Source: Ceratopteris richardii
Taxonomy: Eukaryota; Streptophyta; Polypodiopsida; Polypodiales; Pteridaceae
Assembly (NCBI GenBank): GCA_020310875.1
Contig: CM035407.1
Coordinates: 200,974,153-201,038,152, forward strand
DNA: 64,000 nt
Direction of reading: 5' to 3'
Part shown: in pieces, positions 19,530-29,671 of the stretch
Layout of the letters: each line of letters opens with the position of its first letter
Numbering within the stretch: position 1 is the first letter of the stretch
The notes under the pieces: generated by a model
Database searches by the model: none
What the model saw: the letters and a program-made list of their open reading frames with translations, nothing else
What the model was told of the DNA's origin: nothing
Made by a program: the position numbers and the translations under genes

Positions 19530-22500
19530 TTAGGTTACGAAAGGACGTCGATCAGTTATCCTATGTGAGCTTGTTCCCGCGACTGCACACATTGCCATAT
19601 GATATCCTTGATCTGCATAGTCACTTGTTCTAGGCTGATCTCTACCTTGCCTTCGTAATTTCATCCTTCTGATGCGTTCTAAAGCTTCTGCTTGAGCTTC
19701 TTCTCTAATTCGCTTTTCTTCCTCTTTGCGTTTCTTAGCAGTGTTGAGTCGGCTAAGCATTTCCTCTGTGAGGGGTTCTTGATACAACTTGACTCTGCAA
19801 CCGCTAATATAGTTAGGGAGAACATCACCCTCTAACGTGGCCAGTTGTACTGCTCCACTCGTGGAGATCCTATTGATGATCATAGGTCCGTAGCCTCTCT
19901 TTTCTAGTTTCCTTGCGTGTTGTTTCAGTGTATAGACTAAGACTAGATCTCCTGCTTTCAAGCCTTTATCCTTCACATGGGCATCAAAGTATGCCTTCTG
20001 TCTCTTCTTGGCTGCATATATCCCTGCAGCGGCTCTCAGTCTTGTTTCTCCTAATCGTTCAAGGTCAAAGATCCTAGAGGAGAGCTCATGACATGTCCAT
20101 TCGTGCTCTTGTGCTACTTTCAACGTAGGTATTAAGAAATCCAAAGGTAGCACAGCGTTTTGGCCAAATACTATCTGAAAGGGGGTGGCTTGGAGTACCG
20201 TTTTGTAGGCAACTCGATATGCCCAAACAGCATGGTGTAGCTGTTTGTCCCAATCAGAGCGTTTAGTGTTCACTAATTTCGTCAGTACATTGCATAAGAT
20301 CTTATTAGTGCTCTCAGATTGTCCATTAGCTTGAGGGTGATAGGAGGCAGACTTCTTGTGTATTACCAAGAATTCTTGGAGTAGATTTTCAATCACTTCG
20401 TTCAAGAAATGAGTGCCTCTATCACTTACAAGCTCTATAGGTAGCTCATATCTCGTGAATACATTCTCAAACAAGAATTTAGCAGTTGTTTGAGCATCGT
20501 TCTTTGTCGTAGCCTTTACCTCTACCCACTTAGTTAGATAGTCTGTTGCAACAATGATGTATTCCGCATGAGAACCCTTAGCTGGGGGATTAATAGGACC
20601 TACGAAGTCTATTCCCCACTTAGAAAACGCACGTCCACCCATCATAGGTTTCAGTGGCATCTCATCTTTGCGTATAGGATACTGAGTCCTCTGACAGACA
20701 TCACACCGTTTCACATAGGTATGTGCATCCATGTGAAGGGTAGGCCACCAGAAGCCCGCAAATAGTATTGCCTTGATCACCTGATCCGGTCCAAAGTGTC
20801 CTCCTGCTACGCCTTGGTGAGCGGTTTCTAAGATCTTCAGATATTCACTTTCGTGGACACATAGTCTCAGGTAACCATCTTTACCACGCTTATATAGATT
20901 ATCACCAATGAGTGAGTAATCCAGGGCTTCTTGTTCTAAACTCCTTTTCCTCGCCAGAGTCATGTCTGGAGGGAATGCTTTCGTCTTTAGGAAGGATACT
21001 AGTGGTTCACTCCAGTCTGGCACAATAGATACTTGATAAAGAGTGGCGTGTTCCACAGGTGGCTTAGTGCAACAGATTGGGCATTCCTTGCACAACTTTT
21101 GGACATCCGCTTCCATAGTTGGCCAATGCACTCCGAATCTCTTTAGTGTCTGTAAAGTTCGTTGCTTTGAATGGTGTTGCTCTAGTGCACCTACATGTGC
21201 TAATTGCAACCATTTAGCGTACTCATCCTCTTCTACGCAGCAAGCCAAGATTCCTTGATCTGTGTGCTTGTACAAACTTCCTGCCATGATGTGGTACTTT
21301 TGGGCTTTTACAACCTCTCTATTCCGTGTGTTTACCACGGGATGGTTAGGCCCGTATGTCAATACTGGTACCAATGGCTTAGCCCACTGCGGCACCACTT
21401 CCAAATTAAACAAGTAAGCATCAGGAAGGTCATCTGATACTCCTTGTGGGGCCTCTCCCGATGTGAGCCTAGAAAGATGATCTGCTCTTAAGTGAGTCCT
21501 ACCTTTTCTTACCACAACCTCAAAGTCATATTCCATGAGCAAGAGAAACCATCTCGCTAATCTCCCTGTATTGCATGGCTTGTTTACGAGGTATAGCAAT
21601 GCCTGATGATCAGTAAAAAATTTAAACTTATTTGCAAGCAAATAGTGTCTAAATTTCTTAACTGCATATACCATGCCTAATCCTTCTCGCTCTGTAGTGG
21701 TGTAATTCCGTTCAGCCGCATTCAATTGTCTACTGGCATAGGCAATGGGAAGATCCATATTACCTTCACCAGTAGGTTGTGCAAGTACACATCCGATGGC
21801 ATAATTGGATGCATCCACGTGAACATGGAATGGCTTATTCCAATCTGGTGTGGTCAAGATTGGTGCTGAACATAATCTTCGTTTAAGCTCCTGGAGGGAA
21901 TTCTCACATTCATCCGTCCACTCAAAGTTAGTCAGGAGTCCGTACATGGGCTTTGCAATGACAGCATACATGTGTATAAATCGTCGGTAATAGCCACAAT
22001 GCCCCATGAAAGCTTGTACTTCCTTGACATTCTTTGGCCTAGGTAGCTCTGCTATGGCTCTCACTTTCTCTTCGTCGGTAGATATGCCATTCTTTGACAC
22101 TATGTGCCCTAAAATCTTGCCTTGCCTGACCATGAAAACACATTTTTCTGGGTTTAGGCAGACTTGATATTCTCTACATTTGTTAAAGATTTGTCTGAGC
22201 TCAGGGATATGGGTTTGTCTAATGATGGAATGAGCACAAAGATCATCAACGTAGACTTCTAAACTCTTCCTCAGGAACTCCTTAAACACATGGCACATCA
22301 GCCTCTGGAAGGTAGCTGGTGCATTGGTAAGCCCAAATGGCATTACTCTAAAAGCAAAAATGCCCCATTCTGTGGCAAAGGCTGTCTTATGCTGATCCTC
22401 TGGAGCTATGGCTACTTGATTGTAGCCCGAAAATCCATCAAGGAAGCTGTACACTTCCTTGCCTGCCACTCTTTCTAAGAGATGTTCTGTGATGGGAAGC

Positions 22501-25500
22501 GGATAGTTATCTCGAATTGTGGCTGCATTAACCTTTTTCAAGTTAATACACACACGCAGCTTGCCATTCTTCTTGGGCACCACTACGATGGGAGATACCC
22601 ATTCAGTGTGCTCAATTTCATAGATAAATCCAGCTTCGACCAGTCTATCTATCTCTTCTTTGATCTTAGCAGCGTAATTATCGTTATATGTATAGGGCTT
22701 TTGCTTAGAAGGTTTAGCATCTGAGGTCATGGGAATGGTGTGTGAGCATATGTCCGGGTCAACACCTTTCAAATCCTTGTAACTCCAAGCGAATACATCT
22801 CTGTATTCTCTTAGCAAAGCAATTAATGCATGCTCTTCTTCTTCTGTTAGGTCATGGCCTATGTACGTGCATCTCTCCTCTCCTTCTTCTAGGGCCACTA
22901 CTATTTTCTTGGTAGTTTCTTTGTTATCATAGGCCTCTCCTACTTGTGCCTCTCGTTTAGGCATTCTTATCATGACTCTCCTGTCATCTATCTCATACTT
23001 CTTAAAATGTTCTGGGACCTCAAACAAAGATTCTTCCTCTTCTGGTGAGACTTCTTTCTTCTTTCGTTTCTTCCCTTCTTCCTTCTGGGTCACCTGTGTT
23101 GCTAATCTTACATCGTTTGTAAGCTCTCCATGCCTCTGGGGTTGAAATTCTACTTCATAGAAGTATTCCTCATCTGATGCAAATGGTGGGTCCATAATGA
23201 GTGACTCTAGGTCGGAGTCACTTGCATCCTCAAATGCCTCAGGGCTAGGTTCGCATTCTTCTAGAACTGCCTCTCCCATGATTGGTTCTATGGAGAAGAC
23301 TGAAATATCATAGCCATCCTCATCACAGTGAGGTGTCCATTGTTCTTCATTGATGGCTACGTCCATTGTTGCTAAGATTTCTGCCCAACCGTGAGGTTCA
23401 AATTCTTCATCCGGAAACACTACAGGTGCATAGGCTGGGTCTTGAATGGGTCTATGAGTTTCGTTTGCACCTATTTCTCTGGCCTTTTCTCGCTTCTCTT
23501 CCTCTACTGCTACCTTGCACATCCATAAGTGGGTGTCTTCATGCATCCATGAGGATCCTGACCCTATGGAATACACCGATTCTGTATCATCTTTGGCTCT
23601 ATGGATGGGATTCCATTGGATAGGAGGGACATCTCTATGAGAATAATCCTTGAGATTGACTTTGGTCGTAACACCTAAGTGTTGCAGGTACAAAGAATTA
23701 GTTCCCCAATCCTGTACCACTTGCAACTGTCGCATAAATGGTCTTCCCAAAATCATCTCATAAGCATGATTTTTGCTGAAGTCACATATAGCAAATGTAT
23801 GCTCAAACTCAACACCACAAGTGGTGAGAGTTATTCCTTCTAGCAATCCTAAGGGTCTCTCTATGTGACCATCGGCCATTTGCAATTTCATTCTCGTTGG
23901 TCTGAGTGCTGGCTTGCCCCAACGCTTCCAGAGGGAGGTGGTAGCAATTGCAACTCCTGCGCCTGAGTCCAAAATTGCCTTGGTGGTGTACTCCTGGTAG
24001 GTGATGGGAAGATAGGTGTTCCCTTCTTCACCTTCACACATATCTCCTATCTTATCCAAGGGAATTTCTGGCACTGTCCTATGGGATCCTACCCGGGAAC
24101 GTGGTTTTGCAACTTCAGTTACTTGACTGGCTACATAATTTTGCGCTTTTGGTCTATCCTTAGGCAGTTCTTCCAAAGTGAGATCGCGCTGCACCTTGGC
24201 GTTCTTTACTACCTCCGTGTTCCTAGGTATGACTGAGTCGTTGTTCCTTACCATGACTGTGGGTGCTCTCATACACGTGGACTTTGCTTCCCATGGGCCT
24301 GTGAAGTGGGGTAGCTCATGTATGGAATTAGACTCAAAGTCCAATCTCTCGTGCGACTGAGTACTCTCATGTTCCCCGTAAATAGATGGGATGTCTTGTG
24401 GGAATTGGTCGTGTGCATCATCCACAAGTTCAAAGGGAGGAGCGACTTCACTTTCGTTATCCCATTTATCTTCTTGAATCTCTCGTAGGAAGTTTGGTGC
24501 AAACTGATTCATAGAAGAAGAAGTGTTTGGCTCTGTAGAATTAGGCACATAAGCAACCTGGGAAGGAGGGCTTATTCTGTCGTTGGCTCTCACCTCGTTC
24601 TCATAGATGGCTGGAGCACAAGCTTCCTGGGGAGGATTACTTATTCTATTACTTTTCCGAACAGGCTCATACGCTCCCTGAGAAGGAATGTAGGCAACCT
24701 GTGGAGGTATGTAAACTTTCAAGGGAGACTCATCTGCCTTTTGGGGGGGAAGATAAGCTCCTTCAGGAGGCACATGGGCGTCCTGAAGAGGCTGGCTTAT
24801 CCGTTCTCTTGCCCTTTCCTTTCTTTGAGGGGCAGGTTCCTTTTCTGATTGTGCAATTAGCCTCTCTATTCTTTCCAGCAGTCCATCAAAGTGTAACTGC
24901 GTCTTAGCTGCGCTAGAGATATTAAAGAGGCGGCTAGCTTCGAACATGGCTTGAGCCAATTCCACCATCTTAGCACAAATTTTAGTTCGTTCAAGCTCTA
25001 GCTCGGCTCTAGGGTAGCACTTTTCATGATCGGTTATGGTTGGCCCTTCTTGGATTCTGGCTTGATATGCTTTAAGCATCATATTAAGGTCTTCGGGAGT
25101 GGGATCTGCTAGGACTGATCCTACTCTAGGGGGTGGTGGGTTTAGGTGAGGCGGGTTGGAAGGTGGCTGGTCGGATGGTGATGGGAGTGGTGGTGGTGGG
25201 GTAGTGTGAGAGGGAGTTTGAGTTGTGAGTTCGGTTATTCTGGCCCTTGTTTCTCTTACGCTTTCCTCGAGTTCACTCATCTTTTTTGCCCATTGCCTTT
25301 TCATTCTTTCTCGACTATCTTTCCACGCTCTAGTCCTTTTCTTTGTTATGCTCTCAGTTTCACTAGCCTCTGGGCTCTTATCCTGGTTCACCCCTTGATT
25401 CTGCTGCAATGCTTGAGCTCTAGTGACTACCTGTATGGGGGCAGTGGAAGTGACACTTCTTGAGGAATCTACAACCAACCCAATCACATTGATAGGAGTG

Positions 25501-27917
25501 ATTTTTGGCATATTATTGGGGTTTTTTGGGCAATCTCGTAAGAGATGCTCTTTTCCACAATCTTGGCAAAAGCCTTGGATCGTCACGGACTGAGTTTGTG
25601 TAGGTGGAGGTAAGGGACAATCACGAATGAAGTGATCTCCTTGGCATCTGTAGCACGGTCCCCTTGGGAATGGAGGTCTTACTTGCCTAGGTTGAGGCCT
25701 AGGGTTGGGGTTTGCATACATGATGTTTTTATAATCTGACTCCCAACTAGGTTCATTCGGCTCTTCACTATAGTAGGACTCACCATGTTCTGGAGACTGC
25801 ATGTAGTACGCCTGGGGGCTATCAACATGTGTAGAATCAAAGCTATGGTCACTAGGGTCATTTTCAGAAAGCAAGGATGTTACTGGGACTAAGGCTCTAT
25901 TCAGGTTCTCTTCTGCTGCCGTGTACTTTACCGGAATCACATTAGCTGGAGCTGGGGGTTGTTGTGCTAACACAGGCTGAGGTCTTTGTTGGTTTTGGTA
26001 TGGTTGCTGATAAGGTTGCTGTGGCCTGCCATATGGCTGTGGAGGGTACTGGTTCTGGTATCTTCCCTGTTGAGGGTATGGCTGAGGGTAGGGTTGCCTA
26101 ACCGCCTGCCTGTTGTATGGGCAATTTTGCGCAGTGTGATTGGTGTACTTCCGTTCTATGGTGCAGTACTGGCTACTAGGATTAACTTGGGGTTGAGCCA
26201 TAATGGGACATACATTCGCCATGTGGTCGCCACCACAAGTATAGCATCTTTTCACAGGGGCAAACCTTGGAATTTGTTTGCTAGAGACACCTAGTTTTTG
26301 GGCCACCTTCTCTGCGAGTTCCTCAATTGATGTGGATTGCGTGGAAGAGTGACTAGAAGCACTATCTGAATCTTTGTAGATTTTGGAAAGCTCTAGTTCT
26401 TCCCCTAGGTTATCCTCAATGTCAATGCACATGCGTACACACTCTTCTATAGTCCTAGGGTCCTTCAGATACACATAGGATCTCAATTTCGTACTCAGCA
26501 ATCCATCAAGGAATAAGGCTACTTGTTTAGCAGATGTGGGTAGCTCCGAAACAGGGCACCTTTCAAGATATTGTCTAAATCTTCTTCCGGCCAATCTGAC
26601 AGTCTCTTGGGGGGTCTGTTTGAAGCTGTGAATCAATGAGGAGGTATTGTGTCTTATGCCGCTCTTAGAGAACTCTACAATGAAAGCCTCTAGGAGTTGG
26701 TCTATGCTCCTGAACTGCCGCTCATCCAATGGCTGAAACCATGTAAGTGATGTGTTCCTAAGGGTTAGACTGAAGGCATTGTACTGCGTGAACAGATCCT
26801 CCACTTGTTCAGCTCTTAAGACTTGCTTGAACTCCGCCACATGATCATAGGGGTCTCCTGTGCCGTCAAAGTAATTCTTCATGGACTTAACTAGCTGGGT
26901 GGGTCTCAAAGTTCTTGTGTGCTCTCTAGGCCTTGGCAGAGGGAATCCATCTACATTTCTTTGGTTCCTGTGAGCTCTAAGCATCTCAGGTTCTACCCTA
27001 TTCATCTCCGTCCTCGTTCTTTCTCTGCCCACTGGGTTGGCAAAGCTTACTTCTGGTCTATCTCTACTTCTGTCTCTTTGAGTCCCATGAGCTTGGGATG
27101 TTCCAGCTCCAGGGTGACCATAGGATACATTCGATCTTGGTTGGGGGAAAATGAGTTCACCCTTCCAAGTGTAAGCATGCCTATCATTTTCTGTCACCAC
27201 AAAGATCCTTTCCGAGGTGTGATCTAAGTAGGTCACTCTACCTGGGCTATCAGGATCCTTAAACTCATAGATCATGATATTTCCTATATTAGTTGGCTGA
27301 TTAGATTTATACCTCCAAAAGGCTTCGTCAGTTTCTCGATTGAGGAGCAACTCTATGCTCTTGTTGTCTTGGGGGACCCACTCAGGTGTGATAATCCTAG
27401 TGAGAACAGATTTGCCTCGGGGGGTTCTAGGTTCCGCACCCATGTTTCCTTGCTCTAAGTCCCCTAAGTCCGCCTCTGAGATTACATTCCCAAATTCATC
27501 TGTCCTATCTGGGTGACTTGTGACTACGTATATGGTTCCTTCTTTGTCCAGGTATGCACCGTTTTCAAACTTGACGGCTGGATGCTCTAGTCCAATGGAT
27601 TGATCAGGATTCTTAATCTGTACCACAAATCTTCCTAAGCCGTCCTCATAGATGCTAGCACCTAATCGGTTGGTCCTCAGGTACTCCAGCTGTGTTTTGT
27701 AAGGGCCTTCCACCCTGTACAAGTAAGGCACACCTGAACTTCCCGTAGGTCTGTCCATGCCTTGAGACATCTCTGACTCACTGGTCTCCGAGCTAGGGTA
27801 GTACGAGTGGTGGCTCAACTGCTGGGCCCAAGACCTAGCAGTGTGGTTGACACTAGCCTCTGAAGATCTAAGGCTTTGTCTCTCCCTTACTAGATGTCGT
27901 CCTGATCTAAGGTTCAT
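19530..27917 (-). CDS. gag-pol: Element 1 gag-pol polyprotein (premature stop)
   Basis: A 2795-residue frame starting MNLRSGRHLV. An upstream in-frame ATG at 27938 exists, but element 2 starts at MNLRSGRHL. Order (rough residues): gag domain with NYFDGTGDPYDHVAEFK (345-480); CCHC-like knuckles CYTCGGDHMANVC (555), CYRCQGDHFIRDC (755) and CQDCGKEHLLRDC (785); protease DSGAGVAIA (1317); RT with YVDDLCAHS (1888); RNase H with HVDASNYAIGCVLAQ; a first H2C2 zinc module (2237-2280); a second H2C2 module HQGVAGGHFGPDQ..CDVCQ (2366-2410); integrase core with WGIDF, SDRGTHF and HPQANGQSE; and a GPY/F-like module (KRGYGPMIINRI). Gag and pol are in one frame with no frameshift. A TAA ends it before the second protease-like domain. 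No chromodomain or archaeal-type RNase H was seen. Confidence 0.93.
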   Translation of the reverse strand: MNLRSGRHLVRERQSLRSSEASVNHTARSWAQQLSHHSYYPSSETSESEMSQGMDRPTGSSGVPYLYRVEGPYKTQLEYLRTNRLGASIYEDGLGRFVVQIKNPDQSIGLEHPAVKFENGAYLDKEGTIYVVTSHPDRTDEFGNVISEADLGDLEQGNMGAEPRTPRGKSVLTRIITPEWVPQDNKSIELLLNRETDEAFWRYKSNQPTNIGNIMIYEFKDPDSPGRVTYLDHTSERIFVVTENDRHAYTWKGELIFPQPRSNVSYGHPGAGTSQAHGTQRDRSRDRPEVSFANPVGRERTRTEMNRVEPEMLRAHRNQRNVDGFPLPRPREHTRTLRPTQLVKSMKNYFDGTGDPYDHVAEFKQVLRAEQVEDLFTQYNAFSLTLRNTSLTWFQPLDERQFRSIDQLLEAFIVEFSKSGIRHNTSSLIHSFKQTPQETVRLAGRRFRQYLERCPVSELPTSAKQVALFLDGLLSTKLRSYVYLKDPRTIEECVRMCIDIEDNLGEELELSKIYKDSDSASSHSSTQSTSIEELAEKVAQKLGVSSKQIPRFAPVKRCYTCGGDHMANVCPIMAQPQVNPSSQYCTIERKYTNHTAQNCPYNRQAVRQPYPQPYPQQGRYQNQYPPQPYGRPQQPYQQPYQNQQRPQPVLAQQPPAPANVIPVKYTAAEENLNRALVPVTSLLSENDPSDHSFDSTHVDSPQAYYMQSPEHGESYYSEEPNEPSWESDYKNIMYANPNPRPQPRQVRPPFPRGPCYRCQGDHFIRDCPLPPPTQTQSVTIQGFCQDCGKEHLLRDCPKNPNNMPKITPINVIGLVVDSSRSVTSTAPIQVVTRAQALQQNQGVNQDKSPEASETESITKKRTRAWKDSRERMKRQWAKKMSELEESVRETRARITELTTQTPSHTTPPPPLPSPSDQPPSNPPHLNPPPPRVGSVLADPTPEDLNMMLKAYQARIQEGPTITDHEKCYPRAELELERTKICAKMVELAQAMFEASRLFNISSAAKTQLHFDGLLERIERLIAQSEKEPAPQRKERARERISQPLQDAHVPPEGAYLPPQKADESPLKVYIPPQVAYIPSQGAYEPVRKSNRISNPPQEACAPAIYENEVRANDRISPPSQVAYVPNSTEPNTSSSMNQFAPNFLREIQEDKWDNESEVAPPFELVDDAHDQFPQDIPSIYGEHESTQSHERLDFESNSIHELPHFTGPWEAKSTCMRAPTVMVRNNDSVIPRNTEVVKNAKVQRDLTLEELPKDRPKAQNYVASQVTEVAKPRSRVGSHRTVPEIPLDKIGDMCEGEEGNTYLPITYQEYTTKAILDSGAGVAIATTSLWKRWGKPALRPTRMKLQMADGHIERPLGLLEGITLTTCGVEFEHTFAICDFSKNHAYEMILGRPFMRQLQVVQDWGTNSLYLQHLGVTTKVNLKDYSHRDVPPIQWNPIHRAKDDTESVYSIGSGSSWMHEDTHLWMCKVAVEEEKREKAREIGANETHRPIQDPAYAPVVFPDEEFEPHGWAEILATMDVAINEEQWTPHCDEDGYDISVFSIEPIMGEAVLEECEPSPEAFEDASDSDLESLIMDPPFASDEEYFYEVEFQPQRHGELTNDVRLATQVTQKEEGKKRKKKEVSPEEEESLFEVPEHFKKYEIDDRRVMIRMPKREAQVGEAYDNKETTKKIVVALEEGEERCTYIGHDLTEEEEHALIALLREYRDVFAWSYKDLKGVDPDICSHTIPMTSDAKPSKQKPYTYNDNYAAKIKEEIDRLVEAGFIYEIEHTEWVSPIVVVPKKNGKLRVCINLKKVNAATIRDNYPLPITEHLLERVAGKEVYSFLDGFSGYNQVAIAPEDQHKTAFATEWGIFAFRVMPFGLTNAPATFQRLMCHVFKEFLRKSLEVYVDDLCAHSIIRQTHIPELRQIFNKCREYQVCLNPEKCVFMVRQGKILGHIVSKNGISTDEEKVRAIAELPRPKNVKEVQAFMGHCGYYRRFIHMYAVIAKPMYGLLTNFEWTDECENSLQELKRRLCSAPILTTPDWNKPFHVHVDASNYAIGCVLAQPTGEGNMDLPIAYASRQLNAAERNYTTTEREGLGMVYAVKKFRHYLLANKFKFFTDHQALLYLVNKPCNTGRLARWFLLLMEYDFEVVVRKGRTHLRADHLSRLTSGEAPQGVSDDLPDAYLFNLEVVPQWAKPLVPVLTYGPNHPVVNTRNREVVKAQKYHIMAGSLYKHTDQGILACCVEEDEYAKWLQLAHVGALEQHHSKQRTLQTLKRFGVHWPTMEADVQKLCKECPICCTKPPVEHATLYQVSIVPDWSEPLVSFLKTKAFPPDMTLARKRSLEQEALDYSLIGDNLYKRGKDGYLRLCVHESEYLKILETAHQGVAGGHFGPDQVIKAILFAGFWWPTLHMDAHTYVKRCDVCQRTQYPIRKDEMPLKPMMGGRAFSKWGIDFVGPINPPAKGSHAEYIIVATDYLTKWVEVKATTKNDAQTTAKFLFENVFTRYELPIELVSDRGTHFLNEVIENLLQEFLVIHKKSASYHPQANGQSESTNKILCNVLTKLVNTKRSDWDKQLHHAVWAYRVAYKTVLQATPFQIVFGQNAVLPLDFLIPTLKVAQEHEWTCHELSSRIFDLERLGETRLRAAAGIYAAKKRQKAYFDAHVKDKGLKAGDLVLVYTLKQHARKLEKRGYGPMIINRISTSGAVQLATLEGDVLPNYISGCRVKLYQEPLTEEMLSRLNTAKKRKEEEKRIREEAQAEALERIRRMKLRRQGRDQPRTSDYADQGYHMAMCAVAGTSSHRITDRRPFVT

Positions 27918-28764
27918 ATGCCTATCTAGGTAGCCCAATTCTTTGCCCAGAGTACAACCTCGTTGCTGGTTACTTTATATTAGTCGCTTTTTCTCGTGTT
28001 TAAGATCTTGTCTGATATTACATCGTCAGGAATACTTGAATGTTCTTCGTACTTTCAGGTTGATCGTTCCACGTTAGGTCCTTTTCCTTTATGTTATCGA
28101 CAGTACAGAGATCAGGTTTTTAGCTTGCACTTGAGTTTTTAGGTAGTCTTCAACTTGATACCTGCCTATTGTCACCCTGACTTACTCCTACCTCTAGTCG
28201 TTCTTAGCCTAAGCTATGAATAGACAGAGGGGGTTAAAAGTTTCCAACCTTTTGTTTCCTGCTTGGTTGCCCTTGAGTGCTCAGGAGGTGTGTTCCCAAG
28301 ATTGCACTTACTCTTGCTTAGAACGTCTTTCGATGCTCTCAATAGATCTGTAAGAGTTCCAAAGTTAGCTTAAAGATTTAAATTCCAAAGACAGTACCAA
28401 TGATTTTCATTCCTGTAGCACAAACACAAACTTGCATAGTGATTTTCAAGAAAACAATCCTAAGAACCCCTGACTTTGATCCCCCTAGATATGGTCAACT
28501 TCAAAATACTCTATCTGAAAATCAACGTATTATGCCACAAGCTTTCCAACAAGCCCTAGAGCTCAAAAAATTGATTTCGTATGAAGAAGTTATGACTGTT
28601 CAGGGTTTAGGGGGTTAAAACAAGATTCAATCTGGCTGACAGGTCCTAGGATTTTCTCCCAAAACACAAGTGTAGGAACCTCAATAGTGCTAATGGATTG
28701 ACTATTTTGCCCCAAAATTATCCCCAATTTTGAACAAAAACACACCCTAATTTTTGGCCGAAAA

Positions 28765-29295
28765 GCCTATCAATCGCGATCGACAGGTCTGTCAATCGCG
28801 ATTGACAGAGGTGTCCGTCGTGCCTGTCAGTCGCGATCGACAGTGTCAATCGCGATCGACAGAGTCGATCGTGGCTGTCAATCGCGATCGACGGTATCAA
28901 TCGCGATCGACACGTTTTCCGGGTTTTTCGCCGAGATTTCAGTCAATCAGGGGCCTATCAGTCGCGATGGACACGTGGCTACGCGTAAAAGTCAATCAAT
29001 CGTGGAATTTCAGTCGATCGCGATCGACGGTGTCAATCGCGATTGACAGAGGTGTCGGTCGTGGCTGTCGATCGCGATCGACGGTATCAATCGCGATTGA
29101 CAGGGTCTGTCGGTCGCGATTGACAGAGTCTGTCGGTCGCGATTGACAGAGTCTGTCGGTCGCGATTGACAGAAAACCTCGGAATTTTTCTACTGTTTTT
29201 AGTGTTTTAGGATGTGCTCCTTGTGCTTGTTCTAGTGGTGCACTCAATTTTGTGAAAAGCCAAAAATTTCTGTCAGTCGCGATCGACAGGAGCCT
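28765..29295 (-). repeat. Element 1 leader minisatellite, TCGCGAT core
   Basis: About 16 copies of a 17-bp unit of the type TCAATCGCGATCGACAG, irregularly spaced, with variants at the arms. The core ATCGCGAT is self-complementary, so each copy can pair with itself and with every other copy. The array is very CpG-rich compared with the AT-rich surroundings. Confidence 0.92.
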
Positions 29296-29612
29296 GCGAC
29301 CGCGAGACAGTTTCTTCGAATTTCGTACCTGCGCAGGAAGCTGGGGATGATGATACAGCAAGTTCCTGCAAAAAGCTCAAGAAACATGCAAGAAAACACA
29401 CATGCAATATCGCTCTCTCGCTCTCTCTCACAAGTGAAATGAGGGAAATGAGGTGAGGAAGGTGATATGATCAAAAAAGGAAATTTTCGCGATGATGGAG
29501 ATGGAGGTGGGAGGTGGTGATGATGATGATGGAAATGATGATGGAGAAGAAAGTAAAAGAAAATCGATGAGAGTGAAGAAAATACCTACAACTCCAACGC
29601 GTCAACTCTACG

Positions 29613-29622
29613 TCTTACCATC
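29613..29622 (-). promoter_or_regulatory. Candidate 5' splice donor in element 1 leader
   Basis: The minus strand reads GTGATG then GTAAGACG, 28 nt downstream of the primer-binding site; the intron would start at 29618. The same context is conserved in element 2 (48873). Confidence 0.5.
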
Positions 29623-29645
29623 ACACGCTCGTCCTCAAAGCTCGA

Positions 29646-29663
29646 TCCCCGACAACGGCGCCA
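29646..29663 (-). other. Element 1 primer-binding site (tRNA-Asp)
   Basis: The minus strand reads TGGCGCCGTTGTCGGGGA, which differs at one base from the usual plant tRNA-Asp primer-binding site and leaves a G:U pair. It lies 8 nt inside the 5' LTR. Confidence 0.88.
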
Positions 29664-29671
29664 AAATTTGG

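Larger units (their letters stand above)
27918..29645 (-). other. Element 1 leader (5' UTR)
   Basis: A 1.7-kb untranslated leader between the primer-binding site and gag. It holds the TCGCGAT minisatellite (28765-29295) and a splice-donor-like GTAAGA near its 5' end. The part at 28500-28640 (AGCTTTCCAACAAGC..AGAGCTCAAAAAAT) is also found in element 2's leader, so the two leaders are homologous outside their arrays. Confidence 0.75.

Noticed and set aside
19530..27917. Chromodomain or archaeal-type second RNase H in the gypsy pol
   Set aside because: I looked after the integrase and between RNase H and integrase. The regions are the GPY/F-like module, the second protease-like domain and a second H2C2 module instead.
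28754..29361. CRISPR-like or protein-coding array in the element 1 leader (and at 47587-48486 in element 2)
   Set aside because: The units are short palindromic minisatellites with no unique spacers, inside retrotransposon leaders of a plant genome. The translated RSRLT and RDFQ repeats are by-products.
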